This document shows, piece after piece, positions 21,902 through 33,074 of a DNA stretch of 64,000 nt. The DNA is taken from contig OX345641.1 of the NCBI GenBank assembly GCA_947044365.1, positions 4,310,460 through 4,374,459 on the forward strand. The letters run 5' to 3'. Position numbers and translations under genes: made by a program. Source of the stretch: Petrosia ficiformis. Taxonomy: Eukaryota; Porifera; Demospongiae; Haplosclerida; Petrosiidae. The notes below the pieces were generated by a model. It saw only the letters and a list, made by a program, of their open reading frames with translations, did no database searches and was not told where the DNA came from. Numbering within the stretch: the stretch's first letter is position 1; each line of letters starts with the position of its first letter.

Positions 21902-23590
21902 ATGAACGATTCTTCTTGTTTCATAATATCAACATGTCTCTTGATTCATTTCTTTATTGTGACTACAAATAATTGGATCTACCATGTATTGAGAAATCGT
22001 GACGTAACAATATGGACTGCAATACAAGGTCTAACTTTCCTCCTGTATCCTATATTTGGATTGATTGCCGATGTGTGTATAACACAGTATAGAATGATAA
22101 AACTAGCATTTTGTTCAGTCTTAGTCAGTTCTTTACTATTATTTACTGTAGCAGTTATATATATTTCTAAATCAGAAGTAATTATACAAAAACACATTGG
22201 TTTTCTTCTCCTAGGAATAATACTAGTCTGTGGAATTTCAGGATTTGGAATGTATGAAGCAAATGCTATTCAATTTGGTATGGATCAAATGCTGGAAGCA
22301 TCTTCAAGAAAGTTAAGTTCCTTCATTCACTGGTATTATTGGAGTCTACATTTAGGTCCACTCATGACATTTTATATTCTTCTTGCACTACTAGTTTATA
22401 TGCAACAACGATGTACAATTAATTTACAATACCCTCTTCAAAACAACATATTATTTGGTTGGATCATCTTACCTCCATCCATTATTCAAAGTATCCTGAT
22501 TATCCTTGGTTTATGCATTATAAGAAAATCCAAAAATGTCTACATTAATCCAGTACAAAGTAGTCCTTTTAAATTAATTATCAATGTCATAAAATTTGCC
22601 TGGAAACACAAATATCCAGTTAATCGTAGTGCTTTCACATACTGGGAGAACGATATTCCATCTCGTATAGATTTGGGAAAACACAAATATGGAGGACCTT
22701 TTACAAATGAACAAGTTGAAAATGTGAAAACACTTCTACAGCTTTTACTTCTCATAGTTTCTTTGTTTGGTTTCCAGTTATCTGGTGATGGATATTCACT
22801 CAGTCAATACATGATGTATAATTTAGGATGTCCTACACCATGGACTATGCTATTAGTAGTAGTGAATCCAGAACAACTAACATTATTGGTAATTCTTATT
22901 GGAATACCACTGTATCAGCTCTGTATAAAGAAGTATTTTGCTAAATATACTCCAAGCTTACTGAAAAGGGTTCGTTTTGGATTATTCATCTGTTTAATAA
23001 GAGAAGGAATTTATCCTATCATTAGTGTGTTAACAGCTTCTACAGAAAATATTTCTCAATGTTATTTGAATGAATTAGCTGAATTCACGGAGGACAATTC
23101 TTCTATTACTACTCTGTGTCTACTTGCAAATACAAAAGTTGTTGTAAATGGAACGTGTCAAAGAGTTTGCCCTGAAGTTCCAACACATGATAATTTATTC
23201 TTACTGCTAATAATACCACAAATACTTCATGGATTAGCTTATTTGGTAGTCTTCATGACAGTTCTGGAGTTCATATGTGCACAAGCACCATATACAATGA
23301 AAGGATTATTAATTGGGATTTGGTATGCAAATCTCTCTATCAAATATCTAGTAGTTAACATACTCGATGGATACATAGTAGAAACAACTACTTGGAATAT
23401 ATATCATGGTGTGAAGGGTTTCGGCATATTCCTTTCTATTGTATCATTTTCTTTGGTTTATAAATTCTATCGATATCGTGAAAGAGATGAGATTGTTAAT
23501 GAACAAGCCATTATTGAAGAACAATACGAGAGAGAACTACTATTTAATAATGATGAGGAAGAAAGTGACAGTGATGATGAACTGAAATAA
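21902..23590 (+). CDS. POT/PTR2-like (SLC15-like) MFS transporter, 562 aa (580 from upstream ATG)
   Basis: Intact intronless paralogue. The frame opens at 21848, but the Met at 21902 (MNDSSCFIISTCLLIHFF) puts TM1 at the paralogues' usual distance; the upstream 18 residues have no counterpart. Landmarks are FGLIADVCITQYRMIK, FGMYEANAIQFGMDQM, SFIHWYYWSLHLG, YPVNRSAFTYWENDIP, KYGGPFTNEQVENVK, the VNGTCQRVCPEVP extracellular segment and EFICAQAPYTMKG. The tail is RERDEIVNEQAIIEE then DEEESDSDDE. The TM1 ExxER motif is absent. Likely a solute/peptide-like carrier with unknown substrate and coupling. The same ORF recurs unchanged at 29522-31210, probably an assembly duplicate. Confidence 0.85.
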   Translation: MNDSSCFIISTCLLIHFFIVTTNNWIYHVLRNRDVTIWTAIQGLTFLLYPIFGLIADVCITQYRMIKLAFCSVLVSSLLLFTVAVIYISKSEVIIQKHIGFLLLGIILVCGISGFGMYEANAIQFGMDQMLEASSRKLSSFIHWYYWSLHLGPLMTFYILLALLVYMQQRCTINLQYPLQNNILFGWIILPPSIIQSILIILGLCIIRKSKNVYINPVQSSPFKLIINVIKFAWKHKYPVNRSAFTYWENDIPSRIDLGKHKYGGPFTNEQVENVKTLLQLLLLIVSLFGFQLSGDGYSLSQYMMYNLGCPTPWTMLLVVVNPEQLTLLVILIGIPLYQLCIKKYFAKYTPSLLKRVRFGLFICLIREGIYPIISVLTASTENISQCYLNELAEFTEDNSSITTLCLLANTKVVVNGTCQRVCPEVPTHDNLFLLLIIPQILHGLAYLVVFMTVLEFICAQAPYTMKGLLIGIWYANLSIKYLVVNILDGYIVETTTWNIYHGVKGFGIFLSIVSFSLVYKFYRYRERDEIVNEQAIIEEQYERELLFNNDEEESDSDDELK

Positions 23591-24420
23591 ATATATTATA
23601 TTTAAAACAATTACATGCACTGTGCAAACCATATTGCTTCATATAATTATTATTCATAAACCAATATTCTATTTCATGTAAAAATTCCAAGGGTAGTAAA
23701 CATGCACCCACACACATGTATATAATTATATATACATATAAATATAATTATATATTTATATTTATAATTATATTTATACCTAAAATGAATATTCATCCTT
23801 TGATGTGATGAGGTGTCTAAATGACGAATACACCTGGTATCACATGACATGTCGACTAGGAGGTAGATAATCGCGAGTTAGAGACCTGGGATCACGCGAC
23901 ACGAGGTATATAATTTTTTGTTATTCACCTAGCCACAACAAGGCAAAAAGGAGGGTTTAGTTGTGATATTGTGGTACAAAAATAACAACATCAAAAAAGT
24001 ATGGAATTACCGACACAGCAAAAGAAAAAATACTTCAACTATTGAAGCCCAGCAGAATGTTATTATTATAACGCTCTGACACCTGCAGCATAATTTTCAT
24101 TCTTGGCATACTAATAGTACTGTAGTATAGAAAGACAGCAAGGCGAGTATGAAGACAACGTTCTCACTTTACTCACCTGCATAACTTCCATATTTTAAAC
24201 AGCACAGACTTTTAACTCACTTATTTTCACAGAAGAGCTTCCAACAAAGCCATAAATATCAAAATTATGCTTCGTTAGTTGTAGGAAAGCACCAAGGCGA
24301 GTGTTTCAGCGCTTCAGCCATAGCCGTCACTTTCTTTCCATACGCAAATTAGAAATTGCGCAATATAAATTTGGCACCAAGAAAAACCACATCCTTGTTT
24401 TGTGGGTTTCTTCTGCTTTG
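23591..24420. other. Intergenic 3' flank, no gene recognised
   Basis: 23715-23780 is a TATA/ATAT low-complexity run. 23880-24400 has a less AT-rich block with words such as AAGGCGAGT repeated at about 24140 and 24295, which could be the body of an old insertion ending in the palindrome at 24426. No ORF with recognisable features. Confidence 0.4.
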
Positions 24421-24425
24421 TAGAT

Positions 24426-24534
24426 TAGGTATAAGACAGTTATAGGTCTTCAGGTCAGGATATTAGTTGTTTTAGTGCCCTCGCTTCGCTCGGGCTCTAA
24501 AACAACTAATATCCCTCCCCTCGACCTATAACCT
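24426..24534. repeat. Palindromic hairpin element
   Basis: GATATTAGTTGTTTTAG..GCCC at 24459-24480 is mirrored by GGGC..CTAAAACAACTAATATC at 24492-24513, with CTCGCTTCGCTCG at the tip. Outer AGGTTATAGG-type words also pair. It resembles other hairpin MITEs in the window in architecture but not in sequence. Confidence 0.75.
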
Positions 24535-24634
24535 ATACATATATGTATATATATATATTTATATAAACATATACATATAGTGTGTTTACATTATTTATTG
24601 TTCCATGCAGTATGCACGTGGCCCATCTACTATA

Positions 24635-24870
24635 TATCTATCAAATACCTTGTAGATGGATGGATTTATTGCAAAAGAAACTATCATGGTTTTAAGGGTT
24701 TTCTATTGTCTGATCCATTGTTTTGTATTTTTTAGTTTGCAAATTCTATCATTATTGTGAGAGAAATGAAATTGTTAATGAACAAACGCTTCAGGAACAC
24801 TGTTAGAGAGAACTACTACATTATACAGATCAAGAAGATGATGGCGTAAATGAATTAACACTAAAAATAA
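24635..24870 (+). pseudogene. Relic of transporter C-terminus
   Basis: CTATCAAATACCTTGTAGATG, TATCATGGTTTTAAGGG and GAGAGAAATGAAATTGTTAATG match the codons of the last TM and tail of the intact genes. Reading frame is broken by stops and a small deletion. It is the counterpart of 14935-15180. Confidence 0.7.
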
Positions 24871-25454
24871 TATCATCAGATAGTTGCAATACATTATTGA
24901 GAGTTATAAAAATGGCCAAATAGACAGATAGGTAGATAGATAGATAAATAAATAGTTGAATGTTTTTTGAGTCATGATATTAATTATTATAATAATGAAG
25001 TGTGTCTTCACAAGTACATATATATTTGTAAGCAAACTGCAGCTGTTTGCTCTTTCATACAATTGTGTTACAAATAATTTGTTAATCAATTGTATGAAAG
25101 AATATAACACATCTGTAGTTTATTTTGAAAGCTTCCAAATTTCCTATCAATGTTTATGTTGATAATTATTATGACTGTTATCATAATTATGTTGTCTAAA
25201 AATAATTATGATGTAATGAGTGAAAAGGTGAACAGATATCGAAACTTTCATCTCACTTAATTATAATATGTATGACTAGCTTGCTTGTAACTGTAAGATA
25301 ATAGTGTATATATAAAGATCTAGAGAGTTCATTGTGAATATCTTAATTATACCTGCAAATAGTTCAATTGATCTCACAGTAATAAATTGTGTTATGTTCT
25401 TTTCTTTACAACCAATAATATATGTACATACATAATGGCAATAATTATAATAAT

Positions 25455-25800
25455 ATTTGCTGAAGCTTATCAGTGTGTGTTACACTTTACGTAGTATCGC
25501 AGGCTTCATTATCATTTTTACAGTTGAAGAGATCAAATCTCTTTTAACACTATTAATTCTCATTACTCTTTTTTTTTGGTGTTCATAATGGGTTTTCTCT
25601 GGAAAATTATAAAAAATTGAATGTCTCACGACTTGGTTCATAATTTGATATTAATTAATCCAGATTGTATAGCATATTTTATGATTGATCATGTCAATTC
25701 CTTATAAGGAAATGTTTTAAAAGATAATTATATTCCAACAATGTTGATCAGAATTTGTTCTTCTTAATGACAGGAGCCTGTTATTCTGCTGCAAATTGAC
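25455..25800 (+). pseudogene. Recurring motif plus relic of transporter middle region
   Basis: A copy of the ~90-bp motif (25455-25525) runs into GTTGAAGAGATCAAATCTCT, matching the VEDVK-type loop, and into degraded downstream TM codons. The NLGCPT-like and TTATATTCCAACAATGTTGA words follow, as at 16080-16400. Non-functional. Confidence 0.65.
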
Positions 25801-26316
25801 CCTAACCAATAATGTGTTGAATTTCATTGTTGTCATCTCAATAAAATAAGTATATGCATGGTGATGAATATATAATAATCTGTTATATTTATTACTATAC
25901 AACCACTATGTTGCATGAACTGCCTTATTTCTTCATTTAGTAAATTAAATCAAACAATCACAATTATGCATGATATCACATGATTATAATAGTATAAACT
26001 ATAGCAGTACTAATAGTCTAATGTAAGAAATACAAAACAATTTTGTAGTTTGTGAAAAATCATAATCACAAGTCAACATTAGTTGCAGTGTAAAATTATA
26101 TGTAAAAACAATATTTAAAGGTTTCTGTCCCAATTTGTATCCATTGAGATGCTTCATTTATAATAATAATTAAGAATAAGGAGAAATAGTCACACTCTAA
26201 TTAAATAATTATTAGGATACTTCTGATTATATTCAACAAAAAGCTTTAGGCCATGTTATTATTCTAATAACAGTAATTCTACAAGAAACAAATTCATATG
26301 ACATGTCTACGTGGTC

Positions 26317-26400
26317 AGATATTTGCTGCAGTTTATCAGTTATGTAACACTTTACTAACCCAGGTTTCATTTTCATTCACAGTAGTTTGTTTTGGTAACT
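26317..26400 (+). repeat. Recurring ~90-bp motif (copy near 26.3 kb)
   Basis: TTTGCTGCAGTTTATCAG, ACACTTTACTAACCCAGG and TTTCATTTTCATTCACAG are present. It lies upstream of MITE 26476-27018 and, beyond that, of the 3' end of a minus-strand transporter relic. Confidence 0.7.
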
Positions 26401-26475
26401 ATAACAGAAAGAAAACAAACTTTCAGCTAAACTATAATGTATACAATGAAAATATAGGGATCTACAATTATGGTC

Positions 26476-27018
26476 AAGGTTGTACTAGGGGGAGAGGTAG
26501 ATGAAACTCCACAGTTTCTAGTCTTACAAGCTTCTTGCTGCATTCAATCTGGTTCCAAATCTGTATCTTTTGGAACCCACACCCACACGGGGGTATAATT
26601 ATACAGCCTAAAAGTTTTGAAACAAGCACTAGGAGTGGAGGTGGGGGTGGTGGGTGTACCGGCGCTCTGGCAGGTTGGTCTCTGAGAAAGATGGTAGTGC
26701 CTAGAAAGGTTTCAATTACAAGCTACAGAATTCAGCTTTCTTCAGCCCCTTGTAACTATAAAACTAAAATTAATTTTCAGAAAACGGCTTCATTTTTTTC
26801 AAAATATGTTGTACTTGTTGTGCACACAATGTTTGGTGGGCGTGGCTTTCGTGGTTTTATACTTATTGTGATTTAATTAAAAAATGAAAATTTTAGCTAT
26901 TTCAGGATGAAATAGAAGTAATCAGAAGATATGAATGTGGGTGTTGCATAAAATAAACCTTATCATTATATTTTGAAACTGATTGGAGTCGCATCCACCC
27001 ACTCCCTAGTACCGCCTT
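26476..27018 (-). mobile_element. MITE of the TACTAGGG family
   Basis: Starts AAGGTTGTACTAGGGGGAG and ends CTCCCTAGTACCGCCTT, giving ~17-bp terminal inverted repeats. The inside carries CTTTCTTCAGCC, GGGCGTGGCTTTCGTGGTTT and other words shared in reverse with 27178 onward and 59092-59684. The ~543-bp element has no transposase. ORFs inside it, including a Gly-rich one, are incidental. Confidence 0.8.
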
Positions 27019-27054
27019 AGCATAATAATTATAACATCCATTTCATTTACTGGG

Positions 27055-27180
27055 GGGGTCTGTTAATAATTATTTTGGTTGTATTTACATAATAGTGTTA
27101 GTTCATCTTCTTTGCTCTCTTCTTCTTCCTCTTCCTTCTTCTCTATTGTATTCTCATATTGTTCCTCAATATGGCTTAAG
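27055..27180 (-). pseudogene. Transporter C-terminal tail interrupted by a MITE
   Basis: The minus-strand frame encodes IEEQYENTIEKK, then a Glu run and ESKEDELT, the family tail. Upstream (27178) it is cut by a TACTAGGG-family MITE. In the duplicate block the MITE's far side is visible and the coding relic resumes there (35430-35530), so the MITE inserted into an already decaying gene. Confidence 0.7.
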
Positions 27181-27687
27181 GTGGTACTAGGGAGTGGGAG
27201 GATGCGACTCCAATCAGTTTCAAAATAGAATATTATATAATATGAGTCTAACCTGGTGTAATAGCAACCTTCATATCTTCTGATCAGCTTTATATTGTCC
27301 TGTAATCGAAGAAATATGGTTAAAATCTCTATTTTTACAAACACACACAAGTACAAAACCACGAAAGCCACGCCCGCCATACATGGCGTGCACCAAGTAC
27401 AATGTATTTTGAGAAAAGTTACGAAGCCGTTTTCTGCAAATTCATTTTACATTTATAGTTACAAGAGGCTGAAGAAAGCTGAATTCTGTAGCTTTTCAGT
27501 GAAACCATAAAATGTACCTTTCTAGGCACTATCAAACTCCAATCTTTCTCAGAGAGCAACTACAGTTACCCCGCCATTGTTTCCCCACCCACCTCCCGTG
27601 GGGCGTGACCAAACTATCAGTGAAAACATTTAGGCCAAATAATTATACCCCCGGGTGGGTGTGGCTCCCAAAAAACACAGATTGGAA
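27178..27687 (+). mobile_element. MITE of the TACTAGGG family, cut by the sequence gap
   Basis: Begins AAGGTGGTACTAGGGAGTG and runs into the N gap. The complete version is at 34798-35386 in the second block. Confidence 0.75.
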
Positions 27688-27887
27688 NNNNNNNNNNNNN
27701 NNNNNNNNNNNNNNNNNNNNNNNNNNNNNNNNNNNNNNNNNNNNNNNNNNNNNNNNNNNNNNNNNNNNNNNNNNNNNNNNNNNNNNNNNNNNNNNNNNNN
27801 NNNNNNNNNNNNNNNNNNNNNNNNNNNNNNNNNNNNNNNNNNNNNNNNNNNNNNNNNNNNNNNNNNNNNNNNNNNNNNNNNNNNNNN
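27688..27887. other. Assembly gap of exactly 200 N
   Basis: A run of 200 undetermined bases, the only gap in the window. The flanking sequences are the two copies of the identical 7,420-bp block, so the gap size is probably a placeholder. Confidence 1.
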
Positions 27888-28361
27888 ATTTCAGTAATAA
27901 CAGGTTATGCAATCCATCTACTTATAGAATATGAAAAGCTGTGCAATATGTAATATATATTTCAAATCATCATATCAAATCCTGTCAAAGTACAATGAAT
28001 CTATTATCTTTATGATGGAGCAGTGTATTAAAACACATGACTCAGTGTCTATAATGCTCATTGTAGTCTCGTGAAATCATTTCCCGGTCACTGTCCCAAA
28101 GCTTCCCTTGATTATGTTGTAAATAGTGCAAGAAACAAGTTCATATGACATATCCGTGTGGTACCACATTTGCTGCCGTTTATCAGTTGTGTAATACTTA
28201 TACTAACACAGGTTTCATTTTCATTCAATGTATAGTTTGTTTTGATATAATATTATATTAATGAAAACATAACCTTTCAACAAAAACTATAATGCATACA
28301 GCGAAAATAAATGGATTTTGATTCTGTTAAAGTTGATAAGCATGCAATAACATTCACTTCT

Positions 28362-28618
28362 TTAAATTGAATCAGGGCCTGTTAATATTTTGATTGTAAT
28401 TATACGTAATTGTGTTACTTCATCTTCTTCACTCTCTTTCTCTTCTTCTTCTTCTTGTTCTCTATTGTGTAGTAGTTCTCTTTCATATTGTTTCTCAATG
28501 ATGGCTTGTTCATTAACAATCTCATTTCTCTCACAATAATGATAAAATTTACATACCAAAGAAAATGATACAATAGAAAGGAATATACCAAAACCTTTTA
28601 CACCATGATATACAAGCA
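28362..28618 (-). pseudogene. C-terminal transporter fragment (duplicate-block copy)
   Basis: Same sequence as 20742-20998: last TM (YHGVKGFGIFLSIVSFSLVC), CERNEIVNEQAI tail and Glu run, truncated upstream at the hairpin MITE. Confidence 0.75.
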
Positions 28619-28636
28619 TAATAAAAAACATTTTAA

Positions 28637-28865
28637 AAAATGATAGAGCATGTAGGGATATATATCAAAACCAAAGAAGCATGGGAAAAAGATGGCTTTG
28701 GCAAAAAAATGAAATACCACTTCCACATAACAACTGTACATAAGTATCGCTTCTTTGTGTATTGCCTTTACTCTAGCTATATATACTTATGCAGGATTGT
28801 TATGTGGAAGTGGTATTTAATTTTGTTGCCAAAGCCATCTTGTTCCTATACTTTTAGGGTTTTGA
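28637..28865. repeat. Hairpin MITE (duplicate-block copy)
   Basis: Identical to 21017-21245, with pairing arms GATGGCTTTGGCAAAAAAAT / TTGCCAAAGCCATC. Confidence 0.75.
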
Positions 28866-28878
28866 TGACTGCTCAGGT

Positions 28879-29124
28879 TCAGTCTGATGTGAACGCATTG
28901 CTTGTGATGTCTGGTTCTACCAATGACTGTGAGTATAAATCCTCTGAGGCTATAAAACACAAGCTGTAACTACTACACAACTGTTTGAGTTCATCCCAGT
29001 CCTCGCTCCAATCGTTAACTTCTAGTCCTTTCAGATAGTCTTCTTCTCTCCAAGCCGTGCTTTCATCACCTTCATCCCAGTTCTCTATATCTTCTAGTCC
29101 TTCCATATAATCTTCTTCCTCCAT
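28879..29124 (-). CDS. Possible small acidic protein (duplicate-block copy)
   Basis: Identical to the ORF at 21259-21504, with its two EEDY..GLE units. Same reservations apply. Confidence 0.25.
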   Translation of the reverse strand: MEEEDYMEGLEDIENWDEGDESTAWREEDYLKGLEVNDWSEDWDELKQLCSSYSLCFIASEDLYSQSLVEPDITSNAFTSD

Positions 29125-29234
29125 TTCCAGCAGACTCTTATTCTGTGGTGATTGTCTTGTTGCTTTGACAACAGTGACACCATAGTAATTTTATTATAAT
29201 TATTTTTGTGGCTCTAGCATGGTATAAATCAGCT

Positions 29235-29353
29235 ATCTCCCTGTCTGGAGTTAGTTATGGGCGTATACAGAGATAATAGGTCTCGGGCTATGCCTTCGAC
29301 CTATTATCTCGGAGGCAGTATATGCCCATAACATACCTCTAGACAGGAAGATA
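29235..29353. repeat. Hairpin repeat (duplicate-block copy)
   Basis: Identical to 21615-21733. Confidence 0.8.
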
Positions 29354-29521
29354 TCCATTACTTAAATCTACTTTCAATGTTATTGAAATTTACTTTCAAT
29401 GTCATTGTTATAGAAAAATAATTATGTAACACAAACATAATATGTATTATACATCCTACGAAAAGCAGTGGCCCTGCCGGACAATATATCCTTTCAAGTA
29501 TTATTCAGAAGAGTGATCAAA

Positions 29522-31210
29522 ATGAACGATTCTTCTTGTTTCATAATATCAACATGTCTCTTGATTCATTTCTTTATTGTGACTACAAATAATTGGATCT
29601 ACCATGTATTGAGAAATCGTGACGTAACAATATGGACTGCAATACAAGGTCTAACTTTCCTCCTGTATCCTATATTTGGATTGATTGCCGATGTGTGTAT
29701 AACACAGTATAGAATGATAAAACTAGCATTTTGTTCAGTCTTAGTCAGTTCTTTACTATTATTTACTGTAGCAGTTATATATATTTCTAAATCAGAAGTA
29801 ATTATACAAAAACACATTGGTTTTCTTCTCCTAGGAATAATACTAGTCTGTGGAATTTCAGGATTTGGAATGTATGAAGCAAATGCTATTCAATTTGGTA
29901 TGGATCAAATGCTGGAAGCATCTTCAAGAAAGTTAAGTTCCTTCATTCACTGGTATTATTGGAGTCTACATTTAGGTCCACTCATGACATTTTATATTCT
30001 TCTTGCACTACTAGTTTATATGCAACAACGATGTACAATTAATTTACAATACCCTCTTCAAAACAACATATTATTTGGTTGGATCATCTTACCTCCATCC
30101 ATTATTCAAAGTATCCTGATTATCCTTGGTTTATGCATTATAAGAAAATCCAAAAATGTCTACATTAATCCAGTACAAAGTAGTCCTTTTAAATTAATTA
30201 TCAATGTCATAAAATTTGCCTGGAAACACAAATATCCAGTTAATCGTAGTGCTTTCACATACTGGGAGAACGATATTCCATCTCGTATAGATTTGGGAAA
30301 ACACAAATATGGAGGACCTTTTACAAATGAACAAGTTGAAAATGTGAAAACACTTCTACAGCTTTTACTTCTCATAGTTTCTTTGTTTGGTTTCCAGTTA
30401 TCTGGTGATGGATATTCACTCAGTCAATACATGATGTATAATTTAGGATGTCCTACACCATGGACTATGCTATTAGTAGTAGTGAATCCAGAACAACTAA
30501 CATTATTGGTAATTCTTATTGGAATACCACTGTATCAGCTCTGTATAAAGAAGTATTTTGCTAAATATACTCCAAGCTTACTGAAAAGGGTTCGTTTTGG
30601 ATTATTCATCTGTTTAATAAGAGAAGGAATTTATCCTATCATTAGTGTGTTAACAGCTTCTACAGAAAATATTTCTCAATGTTATTTGAATGAATTAGCT
30701 GAATTCACGGAGGACAATTCTTCTATTACTACTCTGTGTCTACTTGCAAATACAAAAGTTGTTGTAAATGGAACGTGTCAAAGAGTTTGCCCTGAAGTTC
30801 CAACACATGATAATTTATTCTTACTGCTAATAATACCACAAATACTTCATGGATTAGCTTATTTGGTAGTCTTCATGACAGTTCTGGAGTTCATATGTGC
30901 ACAAGCACCATATACAATGAAAGGATTATTAATTGGGATTTGGTATGCAAATCTCTCTATCAAATATCTAGTAGTTAACATACTCGATGGATACATAGTA
31001 GAAACAACTACTTGGAATATATATCATGGTGTGAAGGGTTTCGGCATATTCCTTTCTATTGTATCATTTTCTTTGGTTTATAAATTCTATCGATATCGTG
31101 AAAGAGATGAGATTGTTAATGAACAAGCCATTATTGAAGAACAATACGAGAGAGAACTACTATTTAATAATGATGAGGAAGAAAGTGACAGTGATGATGA
31201 ACTGAAATAA
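29522..31210 (+). CDS. POT/PTR2-like transporter, exact copy of the 21902-23590 gene
   Basis: The 562-residue product (580 from the upstream ATG at 29468) is residue-for-residue the same as that of 21902-23590, and all flanking non-coding sequence is also identical. Real tandem paralogues here differ at many positions, so this is most likely the same locus represented twice across the assembly gap. If it is real, it is an extremely recent tandem duplication. Domain content is as for the first copy: FGMDQ signature, GGPFTNEQV loop, EFICAQAPYTMKG and acidic tail. Confidence 0.7.
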   Translation: MNDSSCFIISTCLLIHFFIVTTNNWIYHVLRNRDVTIWTAIQGLTFLLYPIFGLIADVCITQYRMIKLAFCSVLVSSLLLFTVAVIYISKSEVIIQKHIGFLLLGIILVCGISGFGMYEANAIQFGMDQMLEASSRKLSSFIHWYYWSLHLGPLMTFYILLALLVYMQQRCTINLQYPLQNNILFGWIILPPSIIQSILIILGLCIIRKSKNVYINPVQSSPFKLIINVIKFAWKHKYPVNRSAFTYWENDIPSRIDLGKHKYGGPFTNEQVENVKTLLQLLLLIVSLFGFQLSGDGYSLSQYMMYNLGCPTPWTMLLVVVNPEQLTLLVILIGIPLYQLCIKKYFAKYTPSLLKRVRFGLFICLIREGIYPIISVLTASTENISQCYLNELAEFTEDNSSITTLCLLANTKVVVNGTCQRVCPEVPTHDNLFLLLIIPQILHGLAYLVVFMTVLEFICAQAPYTMKGLLIGIWYANLSIKYLVVNILDGYIVETTTWNIYHGVKGFGIFLSIVSFSLVYKFYRYRERDEIVNEQAIIEEQYERELLFNNDEEESDSDDELK

Positions 31211-32045
31211 ATATATTATATTTAAAACAATTACATGCACTGTGCAAACCATATTGCTTCATATAATTATTATTCATAAACCAATATTCTATTTCATGTA
31301 AAAATTCCAAGGGTAGTAAACATGCACCCACACACATGTATATAATTATATATACATATAAATATAATTATATATTTATATTTATAATTATATTTATACC
31401 TAAAATGAATATTCATCCTTTGATGTGATGAGGTGTCTAAATGACGAATACACCTGGTATCACATGACATGTCGACTAGGAGGTAGATAATCGCGAGTTA
31501 GAGACCTGGGATCACGCGACACGAGGTATATAATTTTTTGTTATTCACCTAGCCACAACAAGGCAAAAAGGAGGGTTTAGTTGTGATATTGTGGTACAAA
31601 AATAACAACATCAAAAAAGTATGGAATTACCGACACAGCAAAAGAAAAAATACTTCAACTATTGAAGCCCAGCAGAATGTTATTATTATAACGCTCTGAC
31701 ACCTGCAGCATAATTTTCATTCTTGGCATACTAATAGTACTGTAGTATAGAAAGACAGCAAGGCGAGTATGAAGACAACGTTCTCACTTTACTCACCTGC
31801 ATAACTTCCATATTTTAAACAGCACAGACTTTTAACTCACTTATTTTCACAGAAGAGCTTCCAACAAAGCCATAAATATCAAAATTATGCTTCGTTAGTT
31901 GTAGGAAAGCACCAAGGCGAGTGTTTCAGCGCTTCAGCCATAGCCGTCACTTTCTTTCCATACGCAAATTAGAAATTGCGCAATATAAATTTGGCACCAA
32001 GAAAAACCACATCCTTGTTTTGTGGGTTTCTTCTGCTTTGTAGAT

Positions 32046-32154
32046 TAGGTATAAGACAGTTATAGGTCTTCAGGTCAGGATATTAGTTGTTTTAGTGCCC
32101 TCGCTTCGCTCGGGCTCTAAAACAACTAATATCCCTCCCCTCGACCTATAACCT
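32046..32154. repeat. Palindromic hairpin element (duplicate-block copy)
   Basis: Identical to 24426-24534. Confidence 0.75.
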
Positions 32155-32254
32155 ATACATATATGTATATATATATATTTATATAAACATATACATATAG
32201 TGTGTTTACATTATTTATTGTTCCATGCAGTATGCACGTGGCCCATCTACTATA

Positions 32255-32490
32255 TATCTATCAAATACCTTGTAGATGGATGGATTTATTGCAAAAGAAA
32301 CTATCATGGTTTTAAGGGTTTTCTATTGTCTGATCCATTGTTTTGTATTTTTTAGTTTGCAAATTCTATCATTATTGTGAGAGAAATGAAATTGTTAATG
32401 AACAAACGCTTCAGGAACACTGTTAGAGAGAACTACTACATTATACAGATCAAGAAGATGATGGCGTAAATGAATTAACACTAAAAATAA
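32255..32490 (+). pseudogene. Relic of transporter C-terminus (duplicate-block copy)
   Basis: Identical to 24635-24870. Confidence 0.7.
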
Positions 32491-33074
32491 TATCATCAGA
32501 TAGTTGCAATACATTATTGAGAGTTATAAAAATGGCCAAATAGACAGATAGGTAGATAGATAGATAAATAAATAGTTGAATGTTTTTTGAGTCATGATAT
32601 TAATTATTATAATAATGAAGTGTGTCTTCACAAGTACATATATATTTGTAAGCAAACTGCAGCTGTTTGCTCTTTCATACAATTGTGTTACAAATAATTT
32701 GTTAATCAATTGTATGAAAGAATATAACACATCTGTAGTTTATTTTGAAAGCTTCCAAATTTCCTATCAATGTTTATGTTGATAATTATTATGACTGTTA
32801 TCATAATTATGTTGTCTAAAAATAATTATGATGTAATGAGTGAAAAGGTGAACAGATATCGAAACTTTCATCTCACTTAATTATAATATGTATGACTAGC
32901 TTGCTTGTAACTGTAAGATAATAGTGTATATATAAAGATCTAGAGAGTTCATTGTGAATATCTTAATTATACCTGCAAATAGTTCAATTGATCTCACAGT
33001 AATAAATTGTGTTATGTTCTTTTCTTTACAACCAATAATATATGTACATACATAATGGCAATAATTATAATAAT

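Larger units (their letters stand above)
20268..27687. repeat. First copy of an exact 7,420-bp direct repeat ending at a sequence gap
   Basis: Every line I compared is identical to 27888-35307 at a constant offset of 7,620. The block stops exactly at the first N (27688), and the second copy starts exactly at the first base after the gap (27888). It therefore looks like the same contig end placed twice. Confidence 0.9.

Noticed and set aside
26535..26876. 113-codon Gly-rich ORF (and its copy at 34155)
   Set aside because: It lies entirely within the TACTAGGG-family MITE, and the Gly run comes from a GGTGGGGGTGG stretch.
27512..27934. ORFs spanning the N gap (both strands)
   Set aside because: They are mostly undetermined bases; the flanks are MITE and intergenic sequence.
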